Assembly: GCF_024323335.1 (NCBI RefSeq)
Contig: NC_066580.1
Coordinates: 88,707,391 to 88,771,390 of the forward strand
Source: Lathyrus oleraceus
Taxonomy: Eukaryota > Streptophyta > Magnoliopsida > Fabales > Fabaceae
Reading direction: 5' to 3'
Length of the DNA stretch: 64,000 bases
Shown: positions 10,415 to 21,552 of the stretch, one piece after another
Layout: every line of letters starts with the position of its first letter
Position numbering within the stretch: position 1 is the first letter of the stretch
The notes under the pieces: generated by a model
Told to the model about the DNA's origin: nothing
Database searches by the model: none
What the model saw: only the letters and a program-made list of their open reading frames with translations
Program-made: the position numbers and the translations under genes

Positions 10415-13080
10415 GTCATTCTATCCGGAGAAGTGAAGGTTAAAATCTTCGTCTCGACGGGGTAGAATGGGCTTAAATAATAACAAAGAGATGAATTTTG
10501 GTCCCTAAGAGACCTCATGATGCAAATGTTTGTATGCAAAATGGTGGCACTCTTCTGGGGATATGTGTCTACAAAGTAGTAAAGATAAACAGGAGACACC
10601 GACAATCCGTACGAGTGAGTATATTCCATGGGACAAAGTCCTGGGGACTCTTATGGGGATAAGAAAGAAATGCGTGAGCAGGGCACGACTCGAAGTTTGG
10701 GGAGCAGAATTCCCAAGGGAATAAACCAATGGAAAGACTCGAGCTTACTCGAACACGCCCGTATTGGGGAATATGCCAATACAGCAAAACGATCCACAAC
10801 AGACCTCACTGGGGATGTCTGAAAAGACTCTCCTGGGGAAACAGCGAGATGAGGTGTTACCGGTTACTGGGTAACAAGCTCAAAAAGAGATCATGTGATC
10901 CCACCGACATAAGTGTCAGAGATACAACATGCTCGGGAAGAAATGAATATCTAAGACCGGTATAAGGGTGAGAGATATCAAGACTCCAAAGTCATCTGAG
11001 GAAGACCTAAAAAGGTATATTTCAACTCAGGAAAGTCTGACTCCACAGGGGACGAAAGTCATAATAGGGAGCACACTCGATTATAGGATGGATATTCGAC
11101 TCCACAAGGCGTGAATTGGGGAAAATTCCCAAGACACTCATCATCCAAAAGAGGGCTAAAAGCACACTCGATTATAGGATGGATATTCGACTCCGCAAAG
11201 GGGAAACGAATCTTATTCAACTGGGGAAGAACAAAAGGCTTCGACCAAAGAGTGCATGAGATATATTATCTATTACCGTCCGAACGTAGATAATACACTC
11301 GCATGGAAGATTATCCACAACCGGTTACTGGGTTAAAAAATGATAAATCGACCGTCAATGAGAAAGGCATCGGGATACCAAAACTAGGTATATAATGATG
11401 ACCAATTCAGGGGAGAAACAATCTTTACCAACAACAACAAGGTAGAGGAAAGATGACCCGCTGGGGATAAATTGCATACACAGGACAATTATCCAGGCAA
11501 AAGAGGTAATATCAACACCGAATATTGGATAATGATAACCATCGAGGAGGGATTACATCTACCAGATACTGGGTAGAAAACCAACGGAAAAGTGACCGTC
11601 ATCAACTAGGATGAGCCACAAGGTTAACTCCGCAAAGGGGAGAAAACAGGATTCACCAGTACCGGTGCAAAGGTGGAAAACCACCGGCTCCACTGGGGAA
11701 AAGGATGGATAATTACTGGTTACTGAGCAATTATTCATCTGTACCACAGGGAAACACAAGAAACAGTCACAAGAGGCCAATTTAGGATCAAACCAAAGAG
11801 GCGAACTGAATCAAGACTCGTCCTAATGAGGATATAACTCAATAGGGGAACCCGTCCCAATATATGTGTTGGGAGGAAGCGAAAACAACCGTCATCCACG
11901 AGGATAGAACTCAGTAGGGGAATGCGGAAGGAAAGATAAACACTTTCTGCTTAAGGGGCTGACTCTCTATATTGAGGGATCAGACACCGACACCTGCTTG
12001 GGACAAGTATTACCCACTAGCAGAGGGATAACAAACAAAGATATATGGCAAACAATGCAATATGAATATTCAAATGTTCGAAAATTGTATGCATAAATGC
12101 GTGGTTTATGTATGATGAATGCTGACAAACAGACATTTCTAACACAAACAGGCTTCACAGGAATGAGCACACAAACATCCGGTATTACTTCTCAAGAGAG
12201 AAAGCCAAAATCACCAGAGAGAAAATGATCTGCCGAAGATCAGAGATACCTGGAAACAACAAAATCTCTGCGGGAGAGAAATCAATGGTCAACCCGGCTG
12301 GGGACAGGGGTTACAATGAGACCACACTTACCATGTGAGCAACTCTACTAGGGAATCCATCCGATGGATAAAGGGATTTTGGGGATTAACCGCCAAGTAC
12401 CATATTCACCAAAGAAATCACCTCGGCTGAAGAGACAAGGTTGCTACTCCGCTGGAGGAGAGAGTAGTGAACATCTCAACAAGCATACCACTCAGGGATA
12501 AATCATAAAAGGGGGCTCCGGAGGAAGAGTATACAGTCATGCCAGGAATATGAACAAATGTCTTACCCTATTGGAGATCATACCACCCTTGGGAGAGCAC
12601 TGAGGATCTCCTAGGTATCTTTTTGTCATTGTGAATATTCACTTTGTTTAAAAACAAGTTATATAAAATTTATTTCTTCAAAATAATGATATTTTCCCAA
12701 TTAGAACATGCAAAATATTTGTTGAAATAGAAACTAATAAGAGTGCAAATAATTGGATAAAGCTCAAATTTATTTGATGGAATGGTAGCCTGCAAATGGC
12801 AAGACTCCATAGATCTTTACAAATTTGAAATTGGTGATATATATTGGAAAAGGGCTACATTGAACATAATGACCGTTTCTCCACCAATTCAGAATTCGAT
12901 GTATTTGAAGCTTCGGTTGATGACGAATGAATAAGAATCTCTGATGGATGACAGATATAGAACAAAATCTTGTCAGGATGCAGTTACTTGCCAAATCCCC
13001 AATTTTTTCCTAGATTGCCCCAGGGTGAGGTGCTCAATCTAGTGGGATACAATTATTCATCATTTTTATGTCTCTAACTT
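10415..13080 (-). other. 3' untranslated region of element B, hairpin- and CCCCAG-rich
   Basis: About 2.7 kb between the end of pol and the PPT, with no conserved coding frame. On the element's strand TCCCCAG recurs many times (plus-strand CTGGGGA near 10555, 10641, 10810, 10833, 11222, 11462, 11692 and 12298), a motif complementary to the PBS. Short hairpins with a constant loop and different stems occur at 10856-10875, 11319-11334, 11559-11576 and 11711-11732. Ogre-type 3'UTRs are known to be hypervariable and a source of satellites. Confidence 0.7.
10856..11732 (-). repeat. Dispersed micro-hairpins with a constant octaloop (element B 3'UTR)
   Basis: Plus-strand units are GTTACC-GGTTACTG-GGTAAC (10856-10875), AACC-GGTTACTG-GGTT (11319-11334), CTACC-AGATACTG-GGTAG (11559-11576) and AATTACT-GGTTACTG-AGCAATT (11711-11732, two central mismatches). 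The loop stays while both arms change together. The element's RNA carries the reverse complement. Confidence 0.6.
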
Positions 13081-13164
13081 TTGCCTGGACCGCCCTTTCG
13101 GGTTTTCAATCCACCGAGACGCTCATTTTTTGCCTAAGCCGCCCTTTCGAGTTTTCAGCTTAGC
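13081..13164 (-). other. Two structured hairpin repeats directly after pol (element B)
   Basis: Each copy on the minus strand has an outer stem, an A-rich internal loop, an inner stem closed by GAAA, then the outer strand followed by AGGCAAAA. Outer stems are CTAAG/CTTAG (13134-13163) and TGGA/TCCA (13086-13113). Inner stems are CTC/GGG (one wobble) and CCC/GGG around GAAA. Element A carries the same module four times at 22850-23040 with other outer stems, so pairing is kept while sequence changes. Confidence 0.7.
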
Positions 13165-13184
13165 GAGCTATTCTCTTTTTATTT

Positions 13185-14376
13185 TTAGGCGAAGTATTTC
13201 TTGACTGCATCTGAATTCACAGGACGAGTGAAATCCTCCCCGTCCATGGTTGTAAGTATCAAAGGCACCGCCTGAAAAGGCTCTCTTAACGACATACGGA
13301 CCTTCATAGTTTGGAGTCCACTTGCCCCTGGAATCGGGTGCGAAAGACAAGACTTTCTTGAGCACAAGGTCACCTTCTCGGAACACACGAGGCTTGACCT
13401 TCTTATCAAAAGCTTTCTTCATTCTTTGCAGATATAACTGACCATGGCACATGGCAGTCAATCTCTTCTCTTCTATCAAATTCAGCTAGTCATAACGACT
13501 TTGAACCCATTCAGCATCAGTCAACTTGGCCTCCATCAAGACTCTCATTGATGGGATCTCCACCTCTACTGGGAGTACGACCTCCATGCCATAAACAAGA
13601 GAGAAAGGGGTTGCCCCTGTTGAAGTGCGGACAGACGTCCGATATCCATGTAAAGAAAATGGCAGCATCTCATGCCAATCTTTATACGTAACAACCATCT
13701 TCTGGATAATCTTCTTGATGTTCTTATTAGCAGCTTCAACAACCCCATTCATCTTGGGTCTGTAAGGAGAAGAATTATGATGTGCAATCTTGAACTCACT
13801 ACACAACTCTTTCATCATTTTATTGTTCAAGTTAGATCCATTATCAGTAATGATCTTATCAGGCACACCATAGCGGCATATAAGTTGATTCTTGATAAAC
13901 TTCACGACCACCTGCCTGGTCACATTTGCATATGACGCCGCTTCAACCCACTTGGTGAAGTAATCAATTGCTACGAGAATAAATCTGTGCCCGTTGGACG
14001 CTTTCGGCTCTATCATGCAAATCATGTCGATTCCCCACATAGAGAAAGGCCATGGTGATGAAATCACATTCAGAAGTGTCGGAGGAATATGAATCTTATC
14101 CGCATAGATCTGACACTTGTGGCATTTCTTCACATATTTGCAGCAGTCAGACTCTATTGTCATCCAATAGTAGCCTGCTATCAACATTTTTCTAGCCATG
14201 GCATGTCCATTGGAATGAGTACCAAATGACCCCTCATGGACCTCAGTCATCAACAGGTCTGCTTCGTGTCTATCCACGCATCTGAGCAGAACCATGTCAA
14301 AATTTCTCTTGTAAAGCACATCGCCATTGAGGTAGAAACTACCTGATAATCTTCTCAAAGTCTTCCTATCTTTCAC
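13185..14376 (-). pseudogene. Integrase domain of element B pol
   Basis: The N-terminal zinc-binding part (histidines in EVHEGSFGTH, cysteines in CKYVKKCHKC) leads to a full catalytic core, with Asp in GIDMI, Asp in ITDNGSN and Glu in NGVVEAAN, so DDE is intact. The C-terminal part with KWTPNYEGPYVVKRAFSGG ends in DAVKKYFA, as in element A. Defects are a TAG at 13486 (YD*LN) and a frameshift near 13260. The product would insert cDNA in the nucleus. No chromodomain is seen, as expected for Tat. Confidence 0.9.
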
Positions 14377-14403
14377 AAATGCCCCAGGCGGGTAAATCTG
14401 GCT

Positions 14404-15054
14404 CTAAAGGAAACACTTGATATCATAATACCATGGCTTATCATCTTTTACTTCTTCAACTGCAAATACATGAGCTGGTCTATCCAAGCGCATCATAGTG
14501 ATATTGGGGACTTCATTCCATAGTTTCACCACAATCATTGAAGCGAGCGTAGCAAGAGCATCTGCCATCCGATTCTCATCTCGAGGAATATGATGGAAGT
14601 CAACCTCAGTAAAGAACGTTGAAATCCTCCTCGCGTAATCCCTATATGGAATAAGACCAGGCTGATTCGTCTCCCATTCACCTTTAATCTGATTAACAAC
14701 GAGGGCCGAATCACCATAAACATCAAGGTGCTTGATCCTTAGATCAATACACTCTTCCAATCCCATAATGCAGGCCTCATACTCAGCCATATTATTCGTG
14801 CATTTGAAAGTTAACCTTGTTGTAAAAGGAATATGTGTTCCCTGAGGAGTAATAATCACTACCCCAATACCATTTCCATATTGATTTATAACGCCATCAA
14901 ACACCATACTCCATCTGGAACCAGGCTCTGGCCCTTCATCAAGTGTAGGCTCATCACAATATTTCATTTTCAAATACAGAATTTCCTCATCCGGGAAGTC
15001 ATACTGAACTGACTGATAATCTTCAATAGGCTGGTGTGCCAAATGGTCAGCCAA
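14404..15054 (-). pseudogene. Second (archaeal-type) RNase H of element B
   Basis: This segment between the classical RNase H and integrase has the four acidic positions of an RNase H1-like fold: Asp in FDGVIN, Glu in MAEYEA, Asp in YGDSALVV and Asp in RMADAL. An additional RNase H domain is a known mark of the Tat/Ogre lineage. It would remove RNA from the RNA-DNA hybrid. It is bounded by stops: TAG at 15076 before it and TAG at 14404 at its end, both inside what should be one pol frame. Confidence 0.85.
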
Positions 15055-15075
15055 GATACTACCTTTAATAGCCTT

Positions 15076-15480
15076 CTAAGCTCGATACTCAATATCATAC
15101 TCAGATAACAACATCTGCCAACGGGCAATCCTCCCAGTTAAAGCAGGCTTCTCAAAGATATACTTGATTGGATCCATTCTGGATATCAACCAAGTCGTAT
15201 GATTTATCATATACTGGCGTAAACGCTTAGCATCCCAAGCCAAAGCACAACATGTTTTCTCAAGCATTGAGTATCGAGACTCACAATCGGTGAACTTCTT
15301 ACTCAGGTAGTAAATAGCATATTCTTTCTTCCCTGATTCGTCCTGCTCACCGAGGACACAAACCATTGAGTCTTCCAGAACTGTCAGATACATGATCAAA
15401 GGTCTTCCCTCTACAAGTGGGGACATAATCGGTGGCTCAGACAGATACTCTTTAATACGGTCGAAAGCTTTCTAGCAATC
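15076..15480 (-). pseudogene. Classical RNase H part of element B pol, downstream of the element A insertion
   Basis: It carries the typical gypsy connection/RNase H segment (IYYLSKKFTDCESRYSMLEK, then CALAWDAKRLRQYM, then KYIFEKPALTGRIARWQ). It continues the RT frame interrupted by element A. Just past the insertion point the frame has an in-frame TAG (15472-15474) and it ends at TAG 15076. Element A keeps the same segment at 22055-22410, which helps fix the deletions there. Confidence 0.85.
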
Positions 15481-15485
15481 CTCGG
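15481..15485. repeat. Target site duplication of element A (CTCGG), left copy
   Basis: CTCGG precedes the LTR start TGTAACACCCC and recurs at 27137-27141 after the LTR end GCGACA. The pol reading frame of element B is continuous across the site when one copy is counted. Confidence 0.93.
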
Positions 15486-17298
15486 TGTAACACCCCAAAA
15501 TTTGCCCTCCTCATTCATGCATTCATTTTTCATTTCATTTAACATTTCATATTGCATTTCATCGCGTCAATCAGAATCGGATCCGAGAAGCTTGAACATC
15601 ATCCAAGACACTTTGTGGGTTCTATCCGGATGATCGGTCAACGCAAGGAAAGACTTGAGTTACTTCCAATAGGTTCAAATGGGGCCTATTCACCATGCAA
15701 AACGCCAAGGTTGAAGGAGCAAAAGGCAAATCCTGAGCTGTCATGCTCGGTAGGTGAGCAGAATGCTTCGCCTAACGAAGAGGACTATCATGCTCGCTAG
15801 GCGAAGAGTACGCGTTTCCAGAAAGTAACAGAGACAGTTTGGGCTTAAGTTGCCCTCATTTTGAGCCCACCAGCCACGAAATCAGTCTATAAATACCAGA
15901 GTTTTCATTGAAACAGAACCCCGGGAGAAAAAGAGAGAGAAAAAGGAGACCTACGAGCTAATCTGCAGCAACCTCCGATCAGGTTTGCCCTTATTCCCAT
16001 TACTCTTATGCTCTCAATTTGAATTATGAATATATGAGGTATCGTTTGTTTTCGCCCACGGGTTTAAATATGCATGAATGTTAACAATACCTTGAATGTT
16101 TAATCGTTTCGTTTCTGAGATGGATACCACAGGGTTTGGGACTATGGAGATCGAACTGTTATCAAGGAAGAATTCGAAACCCGCAGGCCTTCGCTAGCCG
16201 CTTCTCTAGGCGAGCCTGCAGCGAAGCTTCGCCTAGCCTTCGCTAGGCGAGACAGTAGCGATCGCGACAGTAGCTTCTGTTTATTCTAATATGTTTTGTG
16301 TTCACCATGGCATTGTTTTCTCTTGATTTCATCTTGTTTGTCTAACCTGTTTGTTGAGTTTTTGTGAGGGCTCACATGACTCTTGCAGAGATGGTTTTCC
16401 TGGTATTCCACTTTATTTGTGGGTTACCACCTGGAGGTCTATTCCGATTACCTATACTGACTCGCTTTCTTTGATGATGCTTAGCTTGGAAGGATCTCTG
16501 GGTTTCTCGTTCCTTTAATTACTGTTACTCCGGATCTTTATCCGTGCGGTAGACCTCTTAATCCTTTTATTTTTCCTGCATTTTACCGCTTTCTTAGCTG
16601 GAAGACCTCAATAGGAGGCAATGTTTTCGTGTGTTTACTTTATGCAGGTTCCTTCCCCTAGTACTCCTTTTTGCACGCGCATTCCTAAAACGCAAACAAA
16701 CCCATTGATTTTCCTTTTCCTAAGAACACGTTAACTCCTTCTACTACAGGCGAGTAAGTCTCCAAAGGTCGAGCATCCGGTAGATTGCATAGTAACTTTG
16801 TTTGTCCAAAACCCAACCTTTAACCCGTAGTTAGCCGAACTACGGCTTGCTCTGATTCTCATTCCAGATGAGATACGTAGGCATAAGACGCGATGTCTTA
16901 GCGAGCACACTTTCCCCTAACCCTTAGGCAGCCGAGCTACGAAGACTCTGATTCTCATGTTCAGATGAGATACGTATGCAGTGGATGCGACATCTGTGCG
17001 AGTCATTTTCTTTTGACCCTTTTTTATAAATAACACATTAGGTAAACCCACACCCTTTAGACGAAAACTACAAAAGTGGATCCCGTAGAGTACTACGAAT
17101 GCGTAGGGGTGCTAATACCTTCCTTTCGCATAATCGACTCCCGAACCCGAGATTTGGTTGCGAGACCTTATCTTTTCCTTTCCTTTTTCCAGGTTTACTT
17201 CGAGTGTTTCCTTTCCCCCCCTTTGGGATAAATAACGCACGGTGGCGACTCTTCTGTCTTTTCTTTTTCGCCGGTTGTGTTTTTCGCATGTTACGACA
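15486..17298 (+). repeat. 5' LTR of element A (1,813 bp)
   Basis: It starts TGTAACACCCC and ends TTACGACA, two bases before the PBS. It contains a TATA box, several short GCTCGCTAGGCGAGC-type inverted repeats before and after the promoter, and a PBS-like GGTGGCGACTC block at 17241-17252. Its start resembles the solo LTR start, so the two families are related. Confidence 0.94.
15888..15895 (+). promoter_or_regulatory. TATA box, element A 5' LTR
   Basis: TATAAATA sits in a conserved block and is identical in the 3' LTR at 25727-25734. It is the strongest promoter signal in the LTR. Confidence 0.75.
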
Positions 17299-17300
17299 GC

Positions 17301-17318
17301 TGGCGACTCTGCTGGGGA
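17301..17318 (+). other. Primer binding site of element A (tRNA-Arg type)
   Basis: TGGCGACTCTGCTGGGGA lies two bases after the LTR end, identical to the PBS of elements B and C. Confidence 0.92.
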
Positions 17319-18212
17319 CCTGGTTTCCCTAAGCGAGTCCCTCCTAGCTTTCGTAGGTTATTTGTTTATTGGGTGTTTATTCTTTTGTATAGTTATTTTT
17401 CAGCATTTACCTGCTTTATTGCTTTGCGTACATATGATTGCCGTATCTGCTGGCTCTGTTTGTTGGGATGGGATGTTCCATGAGGTAAAAGGCCCAATAC
17501 ACAGGTTATGAGTGAACTTTAGGACACCTAGTAATAGAATGATTCATGGGAAGCGGGTGATATTGCGCCACTTAGCGGAACATGGTATCACGAGCAGTTC
17601 AGATTCTGATGGGGTATTATCGTTGCATACACATGGTGTGCATATGATGATATTCTTGAAAGGATTGTTTATCCTGAGTTTCTCTTGACCTTACCCTGAC
17701 CTAGATTACACCCGTGAGTGGGGCGGGAATGAATCATTTACAGGTACTGATGGTGACTTTTTCTGTTGGTGACTATTGTTCGGTTCTGTTGGTGACCGTT
17801 GGTTCTGAAGTTTGGGTTCTAAGTTGATGACTGTGTTCTATGGTTCCCGGTTCCGAATTCATGCCGAAGTGTCGATCCGGTATTATATTCCTCAGTGGGT
17901 TTCTCTCCAAGCAATGCAACCTGACAGATGTTCAAGCGGATCCAGCAATTCTGATTGACATGCCTTTGCATTGCATAATATCATCTGCATATTTGCATCC
18001 AACATCTCATGCTTATTCATTTGCAGGGTATTCCCTTCCAAAAGGGGGTGCCTTAAAATTGAATAAGCAGGGCATCGCATACCATGCATACTAACCCTTG
18101 TTTGTTTTGCAGGTGTCACCGCAGTGTCTAATGTTTGTTCCCTGTTTCAGGCAGTATTGGTCCCAAGCGAGTCCACAGGTACCCGACGAAGGAAAATCGT
18201 CCGCTACTAGCG
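17319..18212 (+). other. 5' leader of element A with splice-acceptor-like sites before gag
   Basis: The leader aligns with the element C leader (for example the segment around 17550-17620 against 56210-56330). Near gag there are a perfect TACTAAC branch-point-like sequence (18089-18095) followed by TTTGTTTTGCAG (ending 18112), and CCTGTTTCAG (ending 18150). After the second site the gag frame is open and encodes an HRYPTK segment before the gag ATG, matching HRYxTR segments in B, C and D. No ORF1 is present. Confidence 0.6.
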
Positions 18213-20393
18213 ATGGACCAGGTACAGAAAGAGCTGGCTGATATGCGTGAAAGGATGGATCAGTTCATGACATTGATGACTGGTATGGCAGAAGGCCAGG
18301 AAAAGCTAAGGGAATTGGTTGAGCAACCGAGGCTCGATCCAGAGGTGGAGATACCAAATGCTGAGGGAAACCCTGGGAATGCTGATAACCCTGTGAATAC
18401 TGGTAACAATGGTAACACAAATGATGATGGAAACCCGGGTAATGTTGGCAACACGGGGAATGTTGGAAATGGTATTGGCGGAAGGTACAATGTGAATCAA
18501 GGAATTCGGATTAACGGGCGCCCCGTTACTAAAGATTATCAGTATGATCAATTCTCTTTGCACGATGAAGCTCACGAGACCACTCGCCGTATGGATGAGC
18601 TTGCTGAGAAGCTCAAATCTTTGGAGTCTCAAAATTCCTTAGGTTTTGATGTCACAAATCTTGGTCTGATTCAGGGAGTAAGGATTCCTCACAAGTTCAA
18701 ACCCCCTACTTTTGAGAAATACAACGGGGCTTCCTGCCCACGCACTCATCCCCAATCTTATCTGGGAAGGTTGGGAGCTCACACTGAAGATGAAAAACTG
18801 TGGATGTACTATTTTGAAGACAGTCTAACTGGAGCTTCTCGTGAATGGTATTCTCATTTGTCTCGTACTACCATCAAGAGCTGGAAAGACTTGGCAGAGG
18901 CTTTTGTCAAGCAATATCAATACAACTTGGACATGGCTCCAAATCGGACCTTGTTGCAAGGAATGTCTCAGACTGCCAAGGAGACCTTTAGAGAATATGC
19001 TCAGCGTTGGAGACAGATTGCTGCGTCCATCCAACCCCCTATGTCTGAAAGGGAGATGGCAGACATGTTCATGAACACTCTTCAAGGAAATTATATCGAG
19101 AGATTGCCTGCTTGCCCGTCAATCAGTTTTGCAGAGATAGTAATTGCTGGAGAAAGAAACGAGAGTCTGTTGAAGATGGGCCAAATTCAAGACAACAGTG
19201 CTTCCAACTCATCAGGTCCCAAGAAAGCGTTTGCTGGTAACGGTCAGCAAAGAAGAGAATGTGAGACAAGTGTTGTGTATGCCGGCAGAGGCAGGGGCAG
19301 AGGACGCCCTAATTATTATCAAGATCAAGTGGCCGCAGTCACTATTCCAACACCTGCTCCTCAACAGCAACAACAATCGCAGTATTATCCGCAACAGCAA
19401 CCCAGGTACAATAATCAACAGCAAGGAGGTAATCCGACTCAGCAGAGACACTATCAACAACGTCCGAGGCAAACGGACCGGGTCATTGAGCCGATCCCAA
19501 TGCCTTATTCAGTATTGCTTCCCAAGCTGATTGACATGAATCTGGTTACGTTGAGAACTCTGGCCCCACCAACCGGTCCCAATAATTTGCCTAGAGGTTA
19601 TGATGTCAACGCCAGATGTGCTTTTCACTCCAACGCACCTGGCCATACTATAGATAATTGCAAGGCTCTCCAGCTAAAGGTACAAGATTTGAGAGATGCC
19701 CAAGCTATCAATTTTTCTCTGGTGCCTAATGTTATCCAAAACCCGATGCCAGCCCATGGCGGGCAGAGGATTAATGTTGTTGATAGTGGGGAAACTTTGA
19801 ACTTGGTTTCTGATGTGACTAAAGTGAAGACTTCGCTATCGGTAGTTAAAGACCGACTTTTGAAAGGACGTATCTTCCCGGGTTGTAGGGAAGAATGCAG
19901 AAATTGTCAAGCTGCCGAGAACGGATGTGACAGTTTGAGAAGGGGTATTCAGCAACTGATAGATGAAGGTTGTCTTCAGTTCGACCAGACCCGTCCAGTG
20001 AAGAATGATGTGTCGACAATGACGTTTTATTTCACTCCTGAAGAGATATATGTTCTCGAGAGACCCGGTCCTACAACAATATATTTCCCAGAAAGTCCAG
20101 CACCAGTTACAATTTACTCTGACAACCCTCAACCGACTTTAGTTAGTCCGGTCACCATCACGGTACCAGGACCTGTTCCGTATGAGAAAGACAATACTAT
20201 CCCGTGGCACTTTGGGGCTGATGTCTACTGCCAGGGGAAGAAAGTCAACGAAGAAGACATTGACATTGGTAGCTCCGCTGTAGGCAATGTTGGAGGGATT
20301 GGTGGCTTCACTCGCAGTGGATGCCTATTTGTACCATTAACCTTGCGCACGAATACTGAAGCTGAGGCAGCTACCAAGGCTAAAGGAAAATAG
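18213..20393 (+). pseudogene. gag of element A
   Basis: About 726 codons from the ATG at 18213, chosen because all gag frames here begin MDxx(x)QxxL at this point. An ATG at 18135 is also in frame. An N-terminal coiled-coil-like part leads to a Gly/Asn-rich repeat, then the Ty3-type capsid core (RIPHKFKPPTFEKYNG ... WYSHL ... FREYAQRWRQIAA) around residues 160-330. A Q-rich stretch and a zinc knuckle of C-x2-H-x5-H-x4-C form (CAFHSNAPGHTIDNC) follow. The frame ends at TAG 20391-20393, though homologous coding continues into protease. Gag would form the particle. Confidence 0.88.
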
Positions 20394-21552
20394 GTAGCCA
20401 CCGAAGAAGTTACTACTGAGAAGCTCCTCCTAAGACCGCATTCGAGAAGGAAGTGGATGAGTTTATGAGGATTATCAAGAAAAGTGACTACAAGGTAGCC
20501 GACTAGCTAAATCAGACACCCTCAAAGATTTCCATTCTCTCATTATTAATGTGTTCCGAGGCACACATAGCAGCCTTGAGGAAAGTACTGAATATGGCCT
20601 ATGTTCCTCCAGAGATAACTGTTAACCAGCTGGAGTCGGTAGTTTCAAATGTAAACGCTAGCCATGCGCTAGGTTTCACCGATTATGACCTGACACCTGA
20701 GGGCAAGAATCACAACAAAGCCTTGCATATCACAATGGAATGCAAAGGGACGGTGCTTTCCCATGTTTTGGTTGATACAGGCTCTTCTCTGAATGTTCTT
20801 CCAAAGAAAGCCTTAATGAAGTTGGATTGCAATGACATCATCCTGAAGCCAAGTAATTTAGTTGTAAGGGCCTTTGATGGCTCTAAGCGAGTTGTGTGTG
20901 GCGAAGTCGAGTTGCCAATTAAGATTGGACCGCAGGTGTTCGAGAGTACATTTTATGTGATGGATATCCAGCCTGCCTATAGCTGTCTGCTAGGTCGGCC
21001 CTGGATTCATGCTGCCGGTGTTGTGACTTCTACTCTCCACCAGAAGCTCAAATATGCACTAGAAGGTCAAATCGTCACTGTTTGTGGTGAAGAGGATATT
21101 TTTGTTAGCCACCTATCTACATTTAAGTATGTGGAGATGGATGGCGAGATGCATGAGATGCTGTGTCAGGGCTTCGAAGCCATAAACATTAGTAAGGTCG
21201 TGCCCGAAGCTGTCTTTTCACCTGAGTCTGAGAAGGTCGGGACTTCTATCTCTTTATACAAGCAAGCTGTTGAAGTGGTTAAGGCTGGTAATGCCCAAGG
21301 CTGGGGCAAATTTGTGGAGCCAATCATCAAAGAAGACAAGTTTGGATTGGGGTATGCCCCAGGGTCTTAGAAGAATGAAGCCGGTACTTTCTCCAGTGGG
21401 GGTTTGGTTTCTCCCCACATCGTCAATGCCGCAGATGAAGACAAAGCTGACATCGACTGTGACTTAGATAGCTGGATTCGCCCGTGTGTCCCAGGAGAAA
21501 AGCTCGACAATTGGTCGTCTGAAAAAGTCGTCCGGGTTACTCTACTGAAAGA
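20394..21552 (+). pseudogene. Protease region of element A
   Basis: An aspartic protease with the catalytic triplet DTG in VLVDTGSSLNVLP (DTG at 20774-20782) and the distal YSCLLGRPWIH block. The best frame is 20549-21370. It would be translated with gag, but there is a TAG at 20391, a frameshift near 20430, TAG at 20504 and TAG at 21368. Coding similarity continues to VRVTLLK just before the intron donor, with the WIRPCVPGE block also present in element C. Confidence 0.87.

Noticed and set aside
10505..11293. Several overlapping open frames on both strands
   Set aside because: They fall in the non-coding 3'UTR of element B, overlap each other and match no retrotransposon protein part.
17301..17318. 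tRNA gene at the PBS sites
   Set aside because: Only 18 bases complementary to a tRNA 3' end are present; no cloverleaf surrounds any of the four sites. I found no tRNA or rRNA gene in the window.
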